NCBI RefSeq assembly: GCF_001467745.1
Contig: NZ_LNYG01000013.1
Coordinates: forward strand, 1,591,120 to 1,643,619
Direction: 5' to 3'
Source of the DNA: Legionella jamestowniensis
Lineage (GTDB): Bacteria > Pseudomonadota > Gammaproteobacteria > Legionellales > Legionellaceae
DNA: 52,500 nt
In this document: one piece after another, positions 23,484-34,569 of the stretch
Layout of the letters: each line of letters begins with the position of its first letter
Numbering within the stretch: position 1 is the first letter of the stretch
The notes under the pieces: model-generated
Seen by the model: the letters and a program-made list of their open reading frames with translations, nothing else
Told to the model about the DNA's origin: nothing
Databases searched by the model: none
Position numbers and translations under genes: made by a program

Positions 23484-25979
23484 GTGGTGCACAGTCTAAT
23501 CGTTCTTGCAGCGGTAAGTGCGGCTATCTTATTGTTAGCCAAACAAGCATCTCTTGTCGTATGGGCTATCAGTTATGGTCTGTTTGCTTTATTAGTGACT
23601 AAATATGGCTCTCCAGGTGTCATTTCCCAAATTGTTTTGTGGACATTATTTGCTGTCTTCATACTGGGTTCTATTAAATCCCTGCGTAAAAGTTTATTAA
23701 CACGTCGTATATTCGGCATAGTGAGTAAAGCAATGCCCGCGATGTCTTCTACAGAGCGAGAAGCATTGGAAGCTGGAACCGTGAGTTGGGAAGGTGATTT
23801 ATTTAGCGGTGCCCCTGACTTCAACCGATTGCTAGCTACACCTGTTGTTAAATTAACTGCAGAAGAACAAGCATTTATTGATGGTCCTGTTAATGAACTC
23901 TGCCGCATGATCGATGACTGGGATATTACACATGTAAGAACGGATATGTCCCCTGATATGTGGCAATTCATCAAAGAAAAAGGTTTTTTGGGAATGATTA
24001 TTCCTAAACAATATGGCGGTTTAGAGTTTTCAGCAACTGCGCAATTCTCCATTCTTGCAAAATTATATGGCCGTTCTGTTACCGTAGGTAGTACCGTTTC
24101 TGTACCAAATTCATTAGGTCCAGCCGAGTTATTATTAAAATACGGGACGAAAGAACAAAAAGAGTATTACCTGCCGCGATTGGCAGACGGAAGGGAAGTT
24201 CCCTGTTTTGCATTAACAGGCCCCAACGCTGGTTCAGATGCTGCTTCAATTCCGGATAAAGGAATTGTTTGTCGTCAAGAATTTAATGGCAAAGAAGTGT
24301 TAGGAATCCGTTTAACCTGGAATAAACGTTATATTACCCTTTGCCCAGTTGCAACGGTTATTGGCCTGGCATTCCGCTTGTTTGATCCTGAAAACCTGTT
24401 AGGTAAGGGAAATGATGTGGGGATTACTTGTGCATTAATCCCTGCAAATACGCCCGGTGTGATTAAAGGCCGCCGACATTTTCCACTTAATACCGGCTTT
24501 TTAAATGGTCCTACACAAGGAAAAGATGTTTTTGTTCCAATGGATTATTTGATTGGTGGTGCTGCGATGGCTGGTGCTGGTTGGCGTATGCTTATGGAAT
24601 GTTTAAGCGCTGGCCGGGCTATTTCTTTGCCTTCGAGTGCGACAGGTGGATCGCAAGCTGCTGCTTTAGCGAGCGGCGCTTATGCGAGAGTTCGCAAGCA
24701 ATTTAATACAGCCATTGCCAATTTTGAAGGTATTGAAGAGCCATTAGCCCGCATTGCTGGATATACCTATTTAATCGATGCTGGCCTTACTATGGCTGCT
24801 GCAGCGATTGATCAAGGGGCTAAACCTTCCGTAGCGGGTGCGATATTAAAATACCATACGACAGAAAAAGGACGCCAAGTAGCCCTTGATGCGATGGATA
24901 TCCATGGCGGCAAAGGCATTTGTTTAGGGCCTAATAATTATCTTGGACGTGGCTATCAGAACCTACCCATTGGCATTACTGTGGAAGGGGCAAATATCCT
25001 GACACGAAGTCTTATTATCTTTGGTCAAGGGGCGGTTCGCTGTCACCCTTATGTCTTTAAGGAACTGGAAAGTGTTCGAAAAAATGATTTGCAAGCCTTT
25101 GATGAAGCATTTTGGGGACATGCTGCCTTTGTGTTAGCTAACCTAACCAAATCATTAATGTTTGCAGTCACTGACGCTCATTTTGTGTTTACGCCCAAAA
25201 GCAAAGTCAGGCGCTATTATCAATTGGTTTATCGCTACAGTACTAACTTGGCCTTTTTATCTGACTTTGCAATGGCAGTTCTCGGAGGAGAACTTAAACG
25301 AAAAGAGAGAATGTCTGCTCGTTTAGGCGATGTACTTAGTAATTTATATTTAGTTTCTGCTGTTTTAAAACGGTTTCATGATGATGGTGAACCAATCAAT
25401 GATTTGCCTGTGGTGGATTGGTGCTGCCAGCAGTTATTGCATGATAGCGAAGTAGCCATTCATGACGTTATTTCTAATTTTCCTGCCCGTTGGGCACGCG
25501 TGGTGTTGAAGTTAATTTTACAACCCTTCGGCAGCCATCGTCATAAACCTGCGGATGGTTTGGATCATAAAGTGGCTCAGATCCTTACCGAACCTAATGA
25601 AACCAGATCACGTTTGACACGTTTTGTATTTAAAGAAGCTGTTCAAAATTGTCCATTAGGGCGTTTGGAAGAAACGTTTAATATGATTTGTACAGTTGAA
25701 GAAGTTGAGAAGAAAGTAAGTCGTGCGGTTAAAGATGGAAAACTCACCTCATTAACTTTATTAGAACAGATTGAGGAAGCAGAACAGAAGGGGCTGTTAG
25801 ACACAAAAGAAGTCGCTCGCTTAAAAGCAGCTGAAATCAAACGACAAGAGATTATTGCGGTTGATGACTTCAGTGATGATGAATTACGAAGATCTACTGC
25901 TGATTCTTCATTAGTGAAAGGGGTTAAGAAAAAGGAAACCACCCTAAGTGAAGGTGATTTAACAGCAGAATTGATTTAA
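23484..25979 (+). CDS. fadE: FadE acyl-CoA dehydrogenase
   Basis: An 831-residue acyl-CoA dehydrogenase of the long FadE type (E. coli FadE is 814). Order of parts: two or three N-terminal hydrophobic helices (1-70), the dehydrogenase core with GMIIPKQYGGLEFSATAQFS, CFALTGPNAGSDAASIPDKG and MDIHGGKGICLG, then a C-terminal DUF1974 domain. It carries out the first FAD-dependent step of fatty acid beta-oxidation at the membrane. GTG start with AAAGGAGAG upstream; a second GTG at 23487 is equally possible. A clear terminator follows, so it seems to be monocistronic. Confidence 0.95.
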   Translation: MVHSLIVLAAVSAAILLLAKQASLVVWAISYGLFALLVTKYGSPGVISQIVLWTLFAVFILGSIKSLRKSLLTRRIFGIVSKAMPAMSSTEREALEAGTVSWEGDLFSGAPDFNRLLATPVVKLTAEEQAFIDGPVNELCRMIDDWDITHVRTDMSPDMWQFIKEKGFLGMIIPKQYGGLEFSATAQFSILAKLYGRSVTVGSTVSVPNSLGPAELLLKYGTKEQKEYYLPRLADGREVPCFALTGPNAGSDAASIPDKGIVCRQEFNGKEVLGIRLTWNKRYITLCPVATVIGLAFRLFDPENLLGKGNDVGITCALIPANTPGVIKGRRHFPLNTGFLNGPTQGKDVFVPMDYLIGGAAMAGAGWRMLMECLSAGRAISLPSSATGGSQAAALASGAYARVRKQFNTAIANFEGIEEPLARIAGYTYLIDAGLTMAAAAIDQGAKPSVAGAILKYHTTEKGRQVALDAMDIHGGKGICLGPNNYLGRGYQNLPIGITVEGANILTRSLIIFGQGAVRCHPYVFKELESVRKNDLQAFDEAFWGHAAFVLANLTKSLMFAVTDAHFVFTPKSKVRRYYQLVYRYSTNLAFLSDFAMAVLGGELKRKERMSARLGDVLSNLYLVSAVLKRFHDDGEPINDLPVVDWCCQQLLHDSEVAIHDVISNFPARWARVVLKLILQPFGSHRHKPADGLDHKVAQILTEPNETRSRLTRFVFKEAVQNCPLGRLEETFNMICTVEEVEKKVSRAVKDGKLTSLTLLEQIEEAEQKGLLDTKEVARLKAAEIKRQEIIAVDDFSDDELRRSTADSSLVKGVKKKETTLSEGDLTAELI

Positions 25980-25993
25980 TCTTATTATTCATT

Positions 25994-26032
25994 CAGATGG
26001 GTGATTTAATAAAATTACCCATCTGAGTTTTA
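25994..26032 (+). terminator. Rho-independent terminator of fadE
   Basis: CAGATGGGT (25994-26002) and ACCCATCTG (26017-26025) form a perfect 9-bp stem, followed by a T-rich tract. It lies only 11 bases before the SET gene start. Confidence 0.75.
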
Positions 26033-26042
26033 TTCGACAAGC

Positions 26043-27182
26043 ATGGTCACAATTACCTTAACCAATCAAAACGCTAACTCTTCATATCGGGAAGCTACTG
26101 TGAATGTTGCTTCAAAGATATGCATAATTGATGGTGAAGAGAGAGATTTAAAAAGCTTACAAGATATTAATTTTCAGCATCCATTGTTGACTTATCCATC
26201 CTTGCAATCAAACTCTAATAGATATCATTACAGTTATGATAATATTGACGAGTTATTAAAGACAGCTAGATATATTTACGCTACCCTTCTTTGGGCAGAA
26301 AAGCCCCACGAGTGTCAGTTTGTAATTTCACCTTCGCATAAGTTTCTTTCATTAAAAAAAACTTATCAAATTCCTTTTTCTCTAGATTATAACAAACCTG
26401 CTAAAAGCTGGATTGACATACATCAAATGAATAATTTACTCAGTCATATATCAGGGTATCGTTTTCGGTATATCGATAATTTGATAATCGAGCAAACACT
26501 CTCGTTAAAGGATTTGCCGAGAAAGGTCAATGGAGATGTCCTTTTTGATTTTGATAAACAGACCTGCGCCTTTTTGTATAAAGCTGAACCTTTTGAAAAA
26601 TGCGACTTACGTTACATTAATGAATTTATTGGTTTTGGTGTGTACGCCAGGGAAGCCATTCTACGTGGGGAGTTTGTTTGCTTCTATTATGGTGTAAAAA
26701 CAAGCAACCCAGAAATAAAGCGTTATCATTTTAGTTCACGCTTTGATGTGCTAGGAATGGGAACAGATGCTAGCTCTTATAGTAACATTGCTCGATTTAT
26801 AAATCATGCTCCAGCACGAACCAGAGTAAAGCAAGTTGAACCATCGCTGCTTTATGCCAATCTAGCTTATAGATGGTATCTACTGTATGGCATAGAGGTT
26901 GTCGGTTTTATTGCCTTAAAAAATATTGCAAAGGGAGAGCAATTACTCATTGATTATGGTCCTGGATATTTTGAGCCAACAGAGGAATGTCGATTTAATG
27001 TGGAAGGAAAATTTCTAGCTCCTAATGGCATGTTGTTAAGTGAAAAACACCACGAAAAATTAAACATGCTGCGAATCATGGCTAAACATGGCATTTCTCA
27101 AGCGGCATACCGTATACTAAAAAGGCCGCTAATAGCGCTTTCAATTGCGTTGGCAGTTTTTGTATTAATTTACTACATGTAA
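26043..27182 (+). CDS. SET-domain methyltransferase-like protein with C-terminal membrane anchor, candidate effector
   Basis: A 379-residue protein. Residues about 190-310 show the SET fold: GFGVYAREAILRGEFVCFYY, then SNIARFINHAPAR with the Asn254-His255 cofactor pair, and NIAKGEQLLIDYGPGYF with Tyr305 as the expected catalytic residue. SET enzymes transfer methyl groups from SAM to protein lysines, histones in eukaryotes. The last 19 residues, from RPLIALSIALAVFV to the end at YYM, are one hydrophobic helix at the very C-terminus, a tail-anchored layout. The first 190 residues are unrecognised. Legionella has a known nuclear SET effector (RomA/LegAS4); this protein differs in having the anchor. 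Export and target are inference. The ribosome binding site is weak, and the gene sits just after the fadE terminator. Confidence 0.75.
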   Translation: MVTITLTNQNANSSYREATVNVASKICIIDGEERDLKSLQDINFQHPLLTYPSLQSNSNRYHYSYDNIDELLKTARYIYATLLWAEKPHECQFVISPSHKFLSLKKTYQIPFSLDYNKPAKSWIDIHQMNNLLSHISGYRFRYIDNLIIEQTLSLKDLPRKVNGDVLFDFDKQTCAFLYKAEPFEKCDLRYINEFIGFGVYAREAILRGEFVCFYYGVKTSNPEIKRYHFSSRFDVLGMGTDASSYSNIARFINHAPARTRVKQVEPSLLYANLAYRWYLLYGIEVVGFIALKNIAKGEQLLIDYGPGYFEPTEECRFNVEGKFLAPNGMLLSEKHHEKLNMLRIMAKHGISQAAYRILKRPLIALSIALAVFVLIYYM

Positions 27183-27212
27183 TTTAAATAAGAGATCCTA
27201 TTTAAGTTGGGC

Positions 27213-27476
27213 TTAAGCTTCCTCAAGGGCGTCATCTGGCATAGTGACATTAAGTTCAAGAACAGAACTATCGCCTAAACGTTCCAGATTGACACTCACC
27301 TGATCACGACTAACACGAATGTATTTTGCGATGACAGCCAAAATCTCTTCCTGAAGTTTAGGTAAATAGTCTGGTGTATTTCGTTGTGAACGTTCATGTG
27401 AAATAATAATCTGTAAGCGCTCTTTTGCTACTGAGGCTGTACTATTTCGTTTTCTTAAATAGCTAAATAGGCTCAT
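27213..27476 (-). CDS. minE: Cell division topological factor MinE
   Basis: An 87-residue MinE. The N-terminal amphipathic part, [20 protein letters not shown], is followed by IISHERS, the MinD-contacting segment [20 protein letters not shown] and the C-terminal dimer strand LNVTMP. It drives pole-to-pole oscillation of MinD so that FtsZ rings form at midcell. Its ATG overlaps the minD stop by 4 bases. Confidence 0.96.
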   Translation of the reverse strand: MSLFSYLRKRNSTASVAKERLQIIISHERSQRNTPDYLPKLQEEILAVIAKYIRVSRDQVSVNLERLGDSSVLELNVTMPDDALEEA

Positions 27477-28303
27477 GCTGGAATGTCCTCCTTGTTTTTA
27501 CTGAACAAGCGACGAAGTAATCCTTTGCGTTCGGTATTTACAAAACGCATAGGGCGACTTTCTCCCAAGAAACGAGCAATAGCATCTTGATAGGCTAGGC
27601 CAGCATCACTCATTTCGTCAAGAACCACAGGGGTTCCAGTATTAGAAGCTTTTAGCACGGCTTTTGACTCAGGAATAACGCCAATTAGAGGTATTGCAAG
27701 AATTTCTTTAACGTCTTCAACAGATAGCATCTCTCCTTTTGCAACTCTTTCAGGGTCATAGCGGGTCAATAGTAGATGTTCCTTAACGGGTTCTTTATTC
27801 TCAACAGCCCTTTTTGTTTTGCTGGCCAGAATCCCTAAAATTCTGTCGGAATCGCGCACGGAGGAAACTTCTGGATTCGTTACAACGATAGCGTGATCAG
27901 CAAAATACATTGCCATTAAAGCCCCAGTTTCAATTCCTGCTGGTGAGTCACAAACAATGAACTCAAATTCATTGGATAAATCATTTAACACTTTCTCTAC
28001 CCCAGCAAGTGTTAAAGCATCTTTATCGCGCGTTTGGGAAGCAGGCAAAATGCACAAATCAGGTAAACGTTTATCCTTAATAAGGGCTTGATTTAAATTA
28101 GCTTCCCCATTAATGACATGAACAAAATCATATACAACCCGGCGCTCACAACCCATAATAATATCAAGATTTCTGAGACCTATATCAAAATCAATAACAA
28201 CAGTCTTATGGCCGCGCATGGCGAGTCCAGAAGAGATTGCTGCTGAAGTTGTGGTCTTGCCTACACCACCTTTACCTGATGTGACAACTATAATTTTAGC
28301 CAA
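27473..28303 (-). CDS. minD: Septum site-determining ATPase MinD
   Basis: A 276-residue MinD. The deviant Walker A is [12 protein letters not shown], the switch motifs are [12 protein letters not shown] and VCDSPAGIE, and the basic amphipathic C-terminal membrane helix reads [15 protein letters not shown]. It recruits MinC to the membrane and is displaced by MinE. minC usually precedes minD, but 28304-28555 contains no coding frame, so MinC must be encoded elsewhere or be absent. Confidence 0.96.
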   Translation of the reverse strand: MAKIIVVTSGKGGVGKTTTSAAISSGLAMRGHKTVVIDFDIGLRNLDIIMGCERRVVYDFVHVINGEANLNQALIKDKRLPDLCILPASQTRDKDALTLAGVEKVLNDLSNEFEFIVCDSPAGIETGALMAMYFADHAIVVTNPEVSSVRDSDRILGILASKTKRAVENKEPVKEHLLLTRYDPERVAKGEMLSVEDVKEILAIPLIGVIPESKAVLKASNTGTPVVLDEMSDAGLAYQDAIARFLGESRPMRFVNTERKGLLRRLFSKNKEDIPA

Positions 28304-28497
28304 CGTTAAACCTTCCTGTAGTAAGTTACACTTTTTAGCTCAGTTTACACGTTATTGTTTATGCAATTCAAGCTTAAAGAAGATTAATTTATCCTTAAAT
28401 TTCATTTGTTGTCTGCGTTTTATAAAAATGGGGTAATTTAAAGAATTGTGAGTTTTTTTTATAAATAAGAAAGAGAAATAATTTACAAAAATAGCTA

Positions 28498-28522
28498 CCG
28501 GATTATGATGAACATAATCCGG
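28498..28522 (-). terminator. Hairpin after the small cysteine-rich peptide gene
   Basis: CCGGATTATG and CATAATCCGG form a perfect 10-bp stem around ATGAA. It lies 33 bases downstream of the stop of the minus-strand gene at 28556; on that strand it is followed by TAGCTATTTTTG. Confidence 0.6.
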
Positions 28523-28555
28523 TTTTGGTGTACATAATGACCTGAATTAAAATGA

Positions 28556-28702
28556 TTAGTACCAGCCATTTGAGCCGCAGCAAGCAACGGTATAGCTACC
28601 ACAGCCACCACAAGAACTTGTGCCACAGCAATTTGAAAATCCGCAGCTAGAAACTAGCGCTGAAGAGCCTACAATTAACAACAAAAATACTATTTTCTTC
28701 AT
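28556..28702 (-). CDS. Small Cys/Gly-rich secreted peptide or lipoprotein, 48 residues
   Basis: A short gene with a good ribosome binding site (AAGGATG) before its ATG at 28702. The product begins MKKIVFLLLIVGSSALVSSC, a signal peptide with a possible lipobox (VSSC, Cys20). A 28-residue mature part follows with seven cysteines in all, in pairs and singles (NCCG, SCGGCG, ACCG), plus Gly, Ser and Tyr, ending in NGWY. A strong hairpin lies just downstream. I do not recognise the family. The Cys pattern could bind metal or form disulphides in the periplasm or outside the cell. Start, signal, Cys pattern and hairpin together support a real gene rather than chance. Confidence 0.7.
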   Translation of the reverse strand: MKKIVFLLLIVGSSALVSSCGFSNCCGTSSCGGCGSYTVACCGSNGWY

Positions 28703-29036
28703 GATAGCATCCTTGCATGGATAGGTTATTAATATTATACAATTAGTTCAAATATTAAATAATTAAAGTGATGATGCTTCATTGTGAAGCGTAGTAGCTG
28801 AAATTCATTTATTCAAGTTTTGGCTATAAAAATTAAAATTTAATCAATAGTTTTAAAAAGATAATTTAAGAAAAATAAAATAGGGATGATGATGAGGCCA
28901 GACTTCGTTTATTTTTTTAAGAAAAAACAAAGGGTATTTTAAATTTTATTTTTAGATGAAATTTTATCCTTTTACAGCATAGTCATGCATCCTTCTATAC
29001 TAATAATTATAGGTTCGGAAAAAGAAAGGAATAGTC
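28703..29036. other. A/T-rich intergenic region between divergent genes
   Basis: No coding frame seen. GCTTCATTGTGAAGC at 28776-28790 is a perfect small hairpin. The right part holds a likely promoter for the downstream regulator. Confidence 0.4.
28972..29001 (+). promoter_or_regulatory. Possible sigma-70 promoter of the TetR-like gene
   Basis: TTACAG, 18 bases, TATACT. AAAGGA precedes the start codon at 29037. Confidence 0.35.
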
Positions 29037-29645
29037 ATGCAACCTCCGCTTTTAAATGCTGAAAAAATCGTTGATACAGCGCTTACCATTGCCAAGAAGA
29101 GTTCTTGGGAAAATTTACGATTATTTGATATTGCTCATACTCTTAATGTTAACTTAGCAGAGATTCAGCGTTATTTTCGTGAAAAAAACGAGCTGGTTAA
29201 TGTTTTTTTTGACCGGGCTGACAGGGCAATGATTATGAAAGGAAGTGAGCCAGAAATTATGGCGCTTCCTACCCAGGAGCGTTTAGCCTTGTTACTAATC
29301 ACCTGGTTTGAGTACATTCAACAGCATCGACAGGTAGCAAAAGAGATGATGTATGCTCAGCTTGAACCAGGCCATTTACATACGCATTTTTCATTGCTGC
29401 TTCGTATTAGTAGGACTGTACAATGGTGGCGTGAATCCGCACAACGCTCGGCGAGTTATTTGCATCGAGCGATAGAGGAAACTGGTTTAACAGCAATTTA
29501 TGTGGCTTCGCTTTTCTATTGGCTGCGCGATGACTCAAAAGATGCGGCTGATACAAAGTGTTTTATTGAAAAAAAATTAACACGAGCAAATAAAATTGTG
29601 CATTTCTCTAAAAGATTTTGTAGCATCTGTTCATGCCGGGCTTAA
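29037..29645 (+). CDS. TetR/COQ9-like protein
   Basis: A 202-residue protein whose N-terminus has the TetR-type helix-turn-helix: ALTIAKKSSWENLRLFDIAH, then LNVNLAEIQRYFREKNELVN. The C-terminal domain, with LITWFEYIQQHRQVAKEMMY and TVQWWRESA, looks like ligand-binding helices. The same fold occurs in COQ9, a lipid-binding ubiquinone-synthesis protein, and in bacterial proteins of the TetR/COQ9 border group. Whether this one binds DNA or lipid cannot be decided by eye. The last residues include CSICSC. It is followed by a palindromic repeat and then guaB. Confidence 0.65.
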   Translation: MQPPLLNAEKIVDTALTIAKKSSWENLRLFDIAHTLNVNLAEIQRYFREKNELVNVFFDRADRAMIMKGSEPEIMALPTQERLALLLITWFEYIQQHRQVAKEMMYAQLEPGHLHTHFSLLLRISRTVQWWRESAQRSASYLHRAIEETGLTAIYVASLFYWLRDDSKDAADTKCFIEKKLTRANKIVHFSKRFCSICSCRA

Positions 29646-29702
29646 TCTTTAGAAAACACACAGGGTAAAATTATATTTTATTTAAATTGTAATCAACAAG
29701 GT

Positions 29703-29729
29703 GTCATCCTTCGTTTTGCTCGGGATGAC
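29703..29729. repeat. Short palindromic repeat upstream of guaB
   Basis: GTCATCC (29703-29709) and GGATGAC (29723-29729) are perfect 7-base arms around TTCGTTTTGCTCG. It may serve as terminator of the TetR-like gene, since GTTATTT follows. Confidence 0.45.
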
Positions 29730-29806
29730 GGTTATTTGTGCAAGATGGGGGTGTTAAATTAATTCAAAATGCTATGGTCTGCCTTGAGGAAATCACACAG
29801 ATTCAT

Positions 29807-29834
29807 TTGCCATTTTCTATAATCTTTGTATAAT
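29807..29834 (+). promoter_or_regulatory. Sigma-70 type promoter of guaB
   Basis: TTGCCA, 16 bases, TATAAT. The -10 is perfect, and transcription would start about 25 bases before the guaB ATG. Confidence 0.7.
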
Positions 29835-29857
29835 GTTCGGTTAATTTAATTTTCTAG

Positions 29858-31339
<1,482 letters not shown>

Positions 31340-31341
31340 TT

Positions 31342-32919
31342 ATGACAACAATTAAACGAAAACCCCTTGTTATTCTCGATTTTGGTTCGCAATACACACA
31401 GCTAATTGCAAGAAGAGTAAGAGAGATGGGGGTTTATTGTGAAATTCATCCTTATAACCTTGATGTAGAACGACTTAAAACCATTAATCCATGTGGTGTG
31501 ATCTTATCAGGAGGTCCTTCAACAGTCACCCTGGATATTAATCCCAGGGCGCCTGAATGGCTATTTTCCTCAGGAATTCCGTTATTAGGTATTTGTTATG
31601 GTATGCAAACCATGGCTGTCCAATTGGGCGGGCAAGTACAATCTTCTGACCTGCGTGAGTTTGGTTATGCGGAGCTACGTTTGCATGGGCATAGTGAATT
31701 GCTGGAGAATATTGAAGATCGAACCACCGAAGAGGGTACTGCACTACTGGATGTCTGGATGAGTCATGGGGATAAAGTAGCCCAGTTACCGCCTGATTTT
31801 GAAGTTATTTGTGAAACACGTAATGCCCCTATTGCTGGTATGGCCCATAAGTCCAAGCCATGGTATGGCTTGCAGTTTCATCCCGAAGTAACTCATACCC
31901 TGCAAGGCTTGCGTATTTTACAACGCTTTGTCATTGATATTTGTCACGCTGAAACCAATTGGACAGCCGATAACATTATTGACGAAGCTATCCATACCAT
32001 TCGTCAACAAGTAGGTAATGAGCAAGTGGTATTGGGGCTTTCTGGCGGTGTGGATTCTTCCGTGGTTGCTGCTTTGTTACATAAAGCCATCGGAAAGCAA
32101 TTAATTTGTGTATTCGTGGATACGGGACTATTACGGCTTAATGAAAAAGAACAAGTGATGACCATGTTTGGTGAACACATGGGAATAAAAATTATTGCTG
32201 TTGATGCTGAAGACAAATTTTTGAATGCTCTCAAAGGGGTAGATTGCCCTGAGAAAAAGCGCAAAATCATAGGCCATACGTTTATTGACATTTTTGATGA
32301 AGAAGCTCAGCGCTTGCCTAATGTCCGATGGCTAGCTCAAGGCACTATCTATCCTGATGTTATCGAGTCTGCTGCAACCCAAAATAATGGTGCCTCAATG
32401 GTTATTAAATCTCATCATAATGTAGGGGGGTTGCCTGAAACATTAAATTTGAAACTTCTGGAGCCTTTGCGTGAGTTATTTAAAGATGAGGTTCGAAAAA
32501 TAGGGCTTGAATTGGGTTTACCCTATGAAATGGTTTATCGTCATCCATTCCCAGGACCTGGTTTGGGTGTCCGTATTTTAGGTGAAGTTAAGAAAGAATA
32601 CGCCGAAATTTTACGCCAGGCAGATGCTATTTTTATCGAAGAATTAAAAGAAGGCGATCTTTATCACAAGGTTAGCCAGGCTTTTGCCGTTTTTTTACCC
32701 GTGAAAAGTGTAGGTGTAATGGGGGATGGAAGACGCTATGATTATGTCATTTGTCTTCGTGCTGTAGAAACAATCGATTTCATGACGGCACACTGGGCGC
32801 AATTGCCTTGGGATTTTCTAGGCAGTGTTTCTAACCGCATTATTAATGAAGTTTCTGGTGTATCTCGGGTAACCTATGACATTTCTGGCAAGCCTCCTGC
32901 GACAATCGAATGGGAATAA
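31342..32919 (+). CDS. guaA: GMP synthase (glutamine-hydrolysing)
   Basis: A 525-residue GMP synthase that aminates XMP to GMP. The N-terminal class I amidotransferase domain has Cys in GICYGMQ and His-Glu in FHPEVTHT. The ATP-pyrophosphatase domain has the P-loop [10 protein letters not shown]. The C-terminal dimerisation domain ends in [14 protein letters not shown], the usual GuaA ending. Second gene of guaB-guaA-tadA; its last 10 bases overlap the tadA start. Confidence 0.98.
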   Translation: MTTIKRKPLVILDFGSQYTQLIARRVREMGVYCEIHPYNLDVERLKTINPCGVILSGGPSTVTLDINPRAPEWLFSSGIPLLGICYGMQTMAVQLGGQVQSSDLREFGYAELRLHGHSELLENIEDRTTEEGTALLDVWMSHGDKVAQLPPDFEVICETRNAPIAGMAHKSKPWYGLQFHPEVTHTLQGLRILQRFVIDICHAETNWTADNIIDEAIHTIRQQVGNEQVVLGLSGGVDSSVVAALLHKAIGKQLICVFVDTGLLRLNEKEQVMTMFGEHMGIKIIAVDAEDKFLNALKGVDCPEKKRKIIGHTFIDIFDEEAQRLPNVRWLAQGTIYPDVIESAATQNNGASMVIKSHHNVGGLPETLNLKLLEPLRELFKDEVRKIGLELGLPYEMVYRHPFPGPGLGVRILGEVKKEYAEILRQADAIFIEELKEGDLYHKVSQAFAVFLPVKSVGVMGDGRRYDYVICLRAVETIDFMTAHWAQLPWDFLGSVSNRIINEVSGVSRVTYDISGKPPATIEWE

Positions 32920-33368
32920 ATGATTCATTTTGGATGGCTGAAGCTTATAGTCTCGCTTTAAAGGCTAAAGAGCAGGGTGAGGTTCCAGTTGGAGCGGTGT
33001 TAGTTGATCACAAGAATCAACTTCTAGGAAAGGGTTGGAATCAAGTATTGCAAACCAATGATCCCTGTGCGCATGCCGAACTTATTGCTATCCGTGATGC
33101 TGCCATGCAACTTCAAAATTATCGCTTATTAGATACCACACTTTATGTTACGCTAGAGCCTTGTGTAATGTGTGCAGGCGCCCTCGTACATGCTCGTATA
33201 AAGCGAGTGGTTTTCGCTACTCGAGATTTTAGAGCGGGTGCAGCAGGATCCGTATACAATTTACTGCAAGGTTACCCATTAAATCATCAAGTGATAATTG
33301 ATGAAGGAATGATGCAGCATGATTGCGCTTGTTTATTGATTGACTTTTTCAAAGTGAAAAGAAGCTGA
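32910..33368 (+). CDS. tadA: tRNA-specific adenosine deaminase TadA
   Basis: A 152-residue zinc deaminase that makes inosine at position 34 of tRNA(Arg). The zinc and proton-shuttle motif is [10 protein letters not shown] and the second zinc motif [29 protein letters not shown] is typical of TadA. Its ATG lies within the last codons of guaA, so it is translated by coupling. No clear terminator follows in the 156-base gap. Confidence 0.95.
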   Translation: MGINDSFWMAEAYSLALKAKEQGEVPVGAVLVDHKNQLLGKGWNQVLQTNDPCAHAELIAIRDAAMQLQNYRLLDTTLYVTLEPCVMCAGALVHARIKRVVFATRDFRAGAAGSVYNLLQGYPLNHQVIIDEGMMQHDCACLLIDFFKVKRS

Positions 33369-33524
33369 CCTTATAATTGTGACCTATCTCGATAAAAATA
33401 GTCTTAGTTCATCAGAAGTAGAATATCTATTCAAATAGCAAATTTTTTTTAAACAGAACCAGTTGCACCGTTAAATCCGGATGAAGAGTAATATTCTGCT
33501 GATAAGTTTTTTTAGGTAATAGTT

Positions 33525-34463
33525 TTAATCAATCTCCACTTTGATTCCTGGAGTCACCATTTTGCTGAGTGTTATTGCATCCCAATTGGACAAACGAATA
33601 CAGCCATGGCTGGCTGAACGCCCAATGGTATCTGGCTTATCTGTGCCATGTATTCCTATTCCTTTTTTATTCAAAGCTATCCAAACAACCCCCACAGGAC
33701 TATTAGGGCCGGGCGGAAGCTGGTAATAATTGTCGCTGCGCCGCCCTTTTGTGAGCATTTTTTTATCATAACGAAACCAGGGAAGGTAGGTAATAGACAT
33801 AAGCTTCCAGGTGCCTTTAGGTGCTGGTAAATGTTCTGAACCCGGTGTGATTGGGAAAACAGCCAAAAGTTGCCCATCTTCATAAAGTTTTAGCATCCGC
33901 TCTTTGGTGTTAATCTTAATGCTTCTATTGGAAAAATAGGCTTTTTTTTCAGCATCTTTGCCTTCTTTTATTATTTCAATACGAAAAGGCTCGATATTAG
34001 GTACTTTGAGCATATCTCCTGGTTTTAGTTTTCCAAGGTCTTTTTCTGGATTAATTTTGGCCAAAAAATCAGAATCCACATGGAAACGCTCAGCGACGAA
34101 TTCAGCATACGAACGATAAGGTAACTTTTTCTTCTTTGATTGTTCTTTGGGAGTTTGGGGTACTTCACCGATAAAGTTTTTATCATCAGTTGTTATTTTA
34201 TAATTTGTAAAGAGAGGCGATATATTTTTTAAAGATTGTTTAAGGGCTTGATCGGTGACATTAGGATTCGCATCTTTATAATACTTCAGGGCTTGCTGTG
34301 TAAATTTTCCTTGAATGCCGTCAATTTTTCCTGGACTGAAATGTTTTTGATCGAGATAAATTTGCAGTTGCAGGATATTTTCAGAGAAAGGCTTGTCTGC
34401 TGTTTCAGCCCATACATTAGCCATTAACCCTAATATAAGAAGAAGTAAAAAAACTCGCTTCAT
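33525..34463 (-). CDS. Periplasmic L,D-transpeptidase with peptidoglycan-binding and LysM-like parts
   Basis: A 312-residue protein. Signal peptide MKRVFLLLLILGLMANVWA; then a peptidoglycan-binding-like region (about 28-75, with IYLDQKHFSPGKIDGIQG); then a LysM-like segment (YAEFVAERFHVDSDFLAKIN to LKPGDMLKVPN); then a YkuD catalytic domain with IHGTDKPDTIGRSASHGCIR, holding the catalytic His and Cys. It is of the ErfK/YbiS type, which attach lipoproteins to or cross-link the cell wall. The ATG at 34463 is preferred to the in-frame GTG at 34472. It lies downstream of glnD on the same strand with a gap of about 105 bases. Confidence 0.92.
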   Translation of the reverse strand: MKRVFLLLLILGLMANVWAETADKPFSENILQLQIYLDQKHFSPGKIDGIQGKFTQQALKYYKDANPNVTDQALKQSLKNISPLFTNYKITTDDKNFIGEVPQTPKEQSKKKKLPYRSYAEFVAERFHVDSDFLAKINPEKDLGKLKPGDMLKVPNIEPFRIEIIKEGKDAEKKAYFSNRSIKINTKERMLKLYEDGQLLAVFPITPGSEHLPAPKGTWKLMSITYLPWFRYDKKMLTKGRRSDNYYQLPPGPNSPVGVVWIALNKKGIGIHGTDKPDTIGRSASHGCIRLSNWDAITLSKMVTPGIKVEID

Positions 34464-34569
34464 CGTATTCACTTAAATCATGTATTTCTTACTTAAGTTT
34501 AGTAGGTCTAAAATAGTTGTGTTTCAAAAAAATGCGTTGCCGCAACTAGTGGTGATTGGATTGTTCTTT

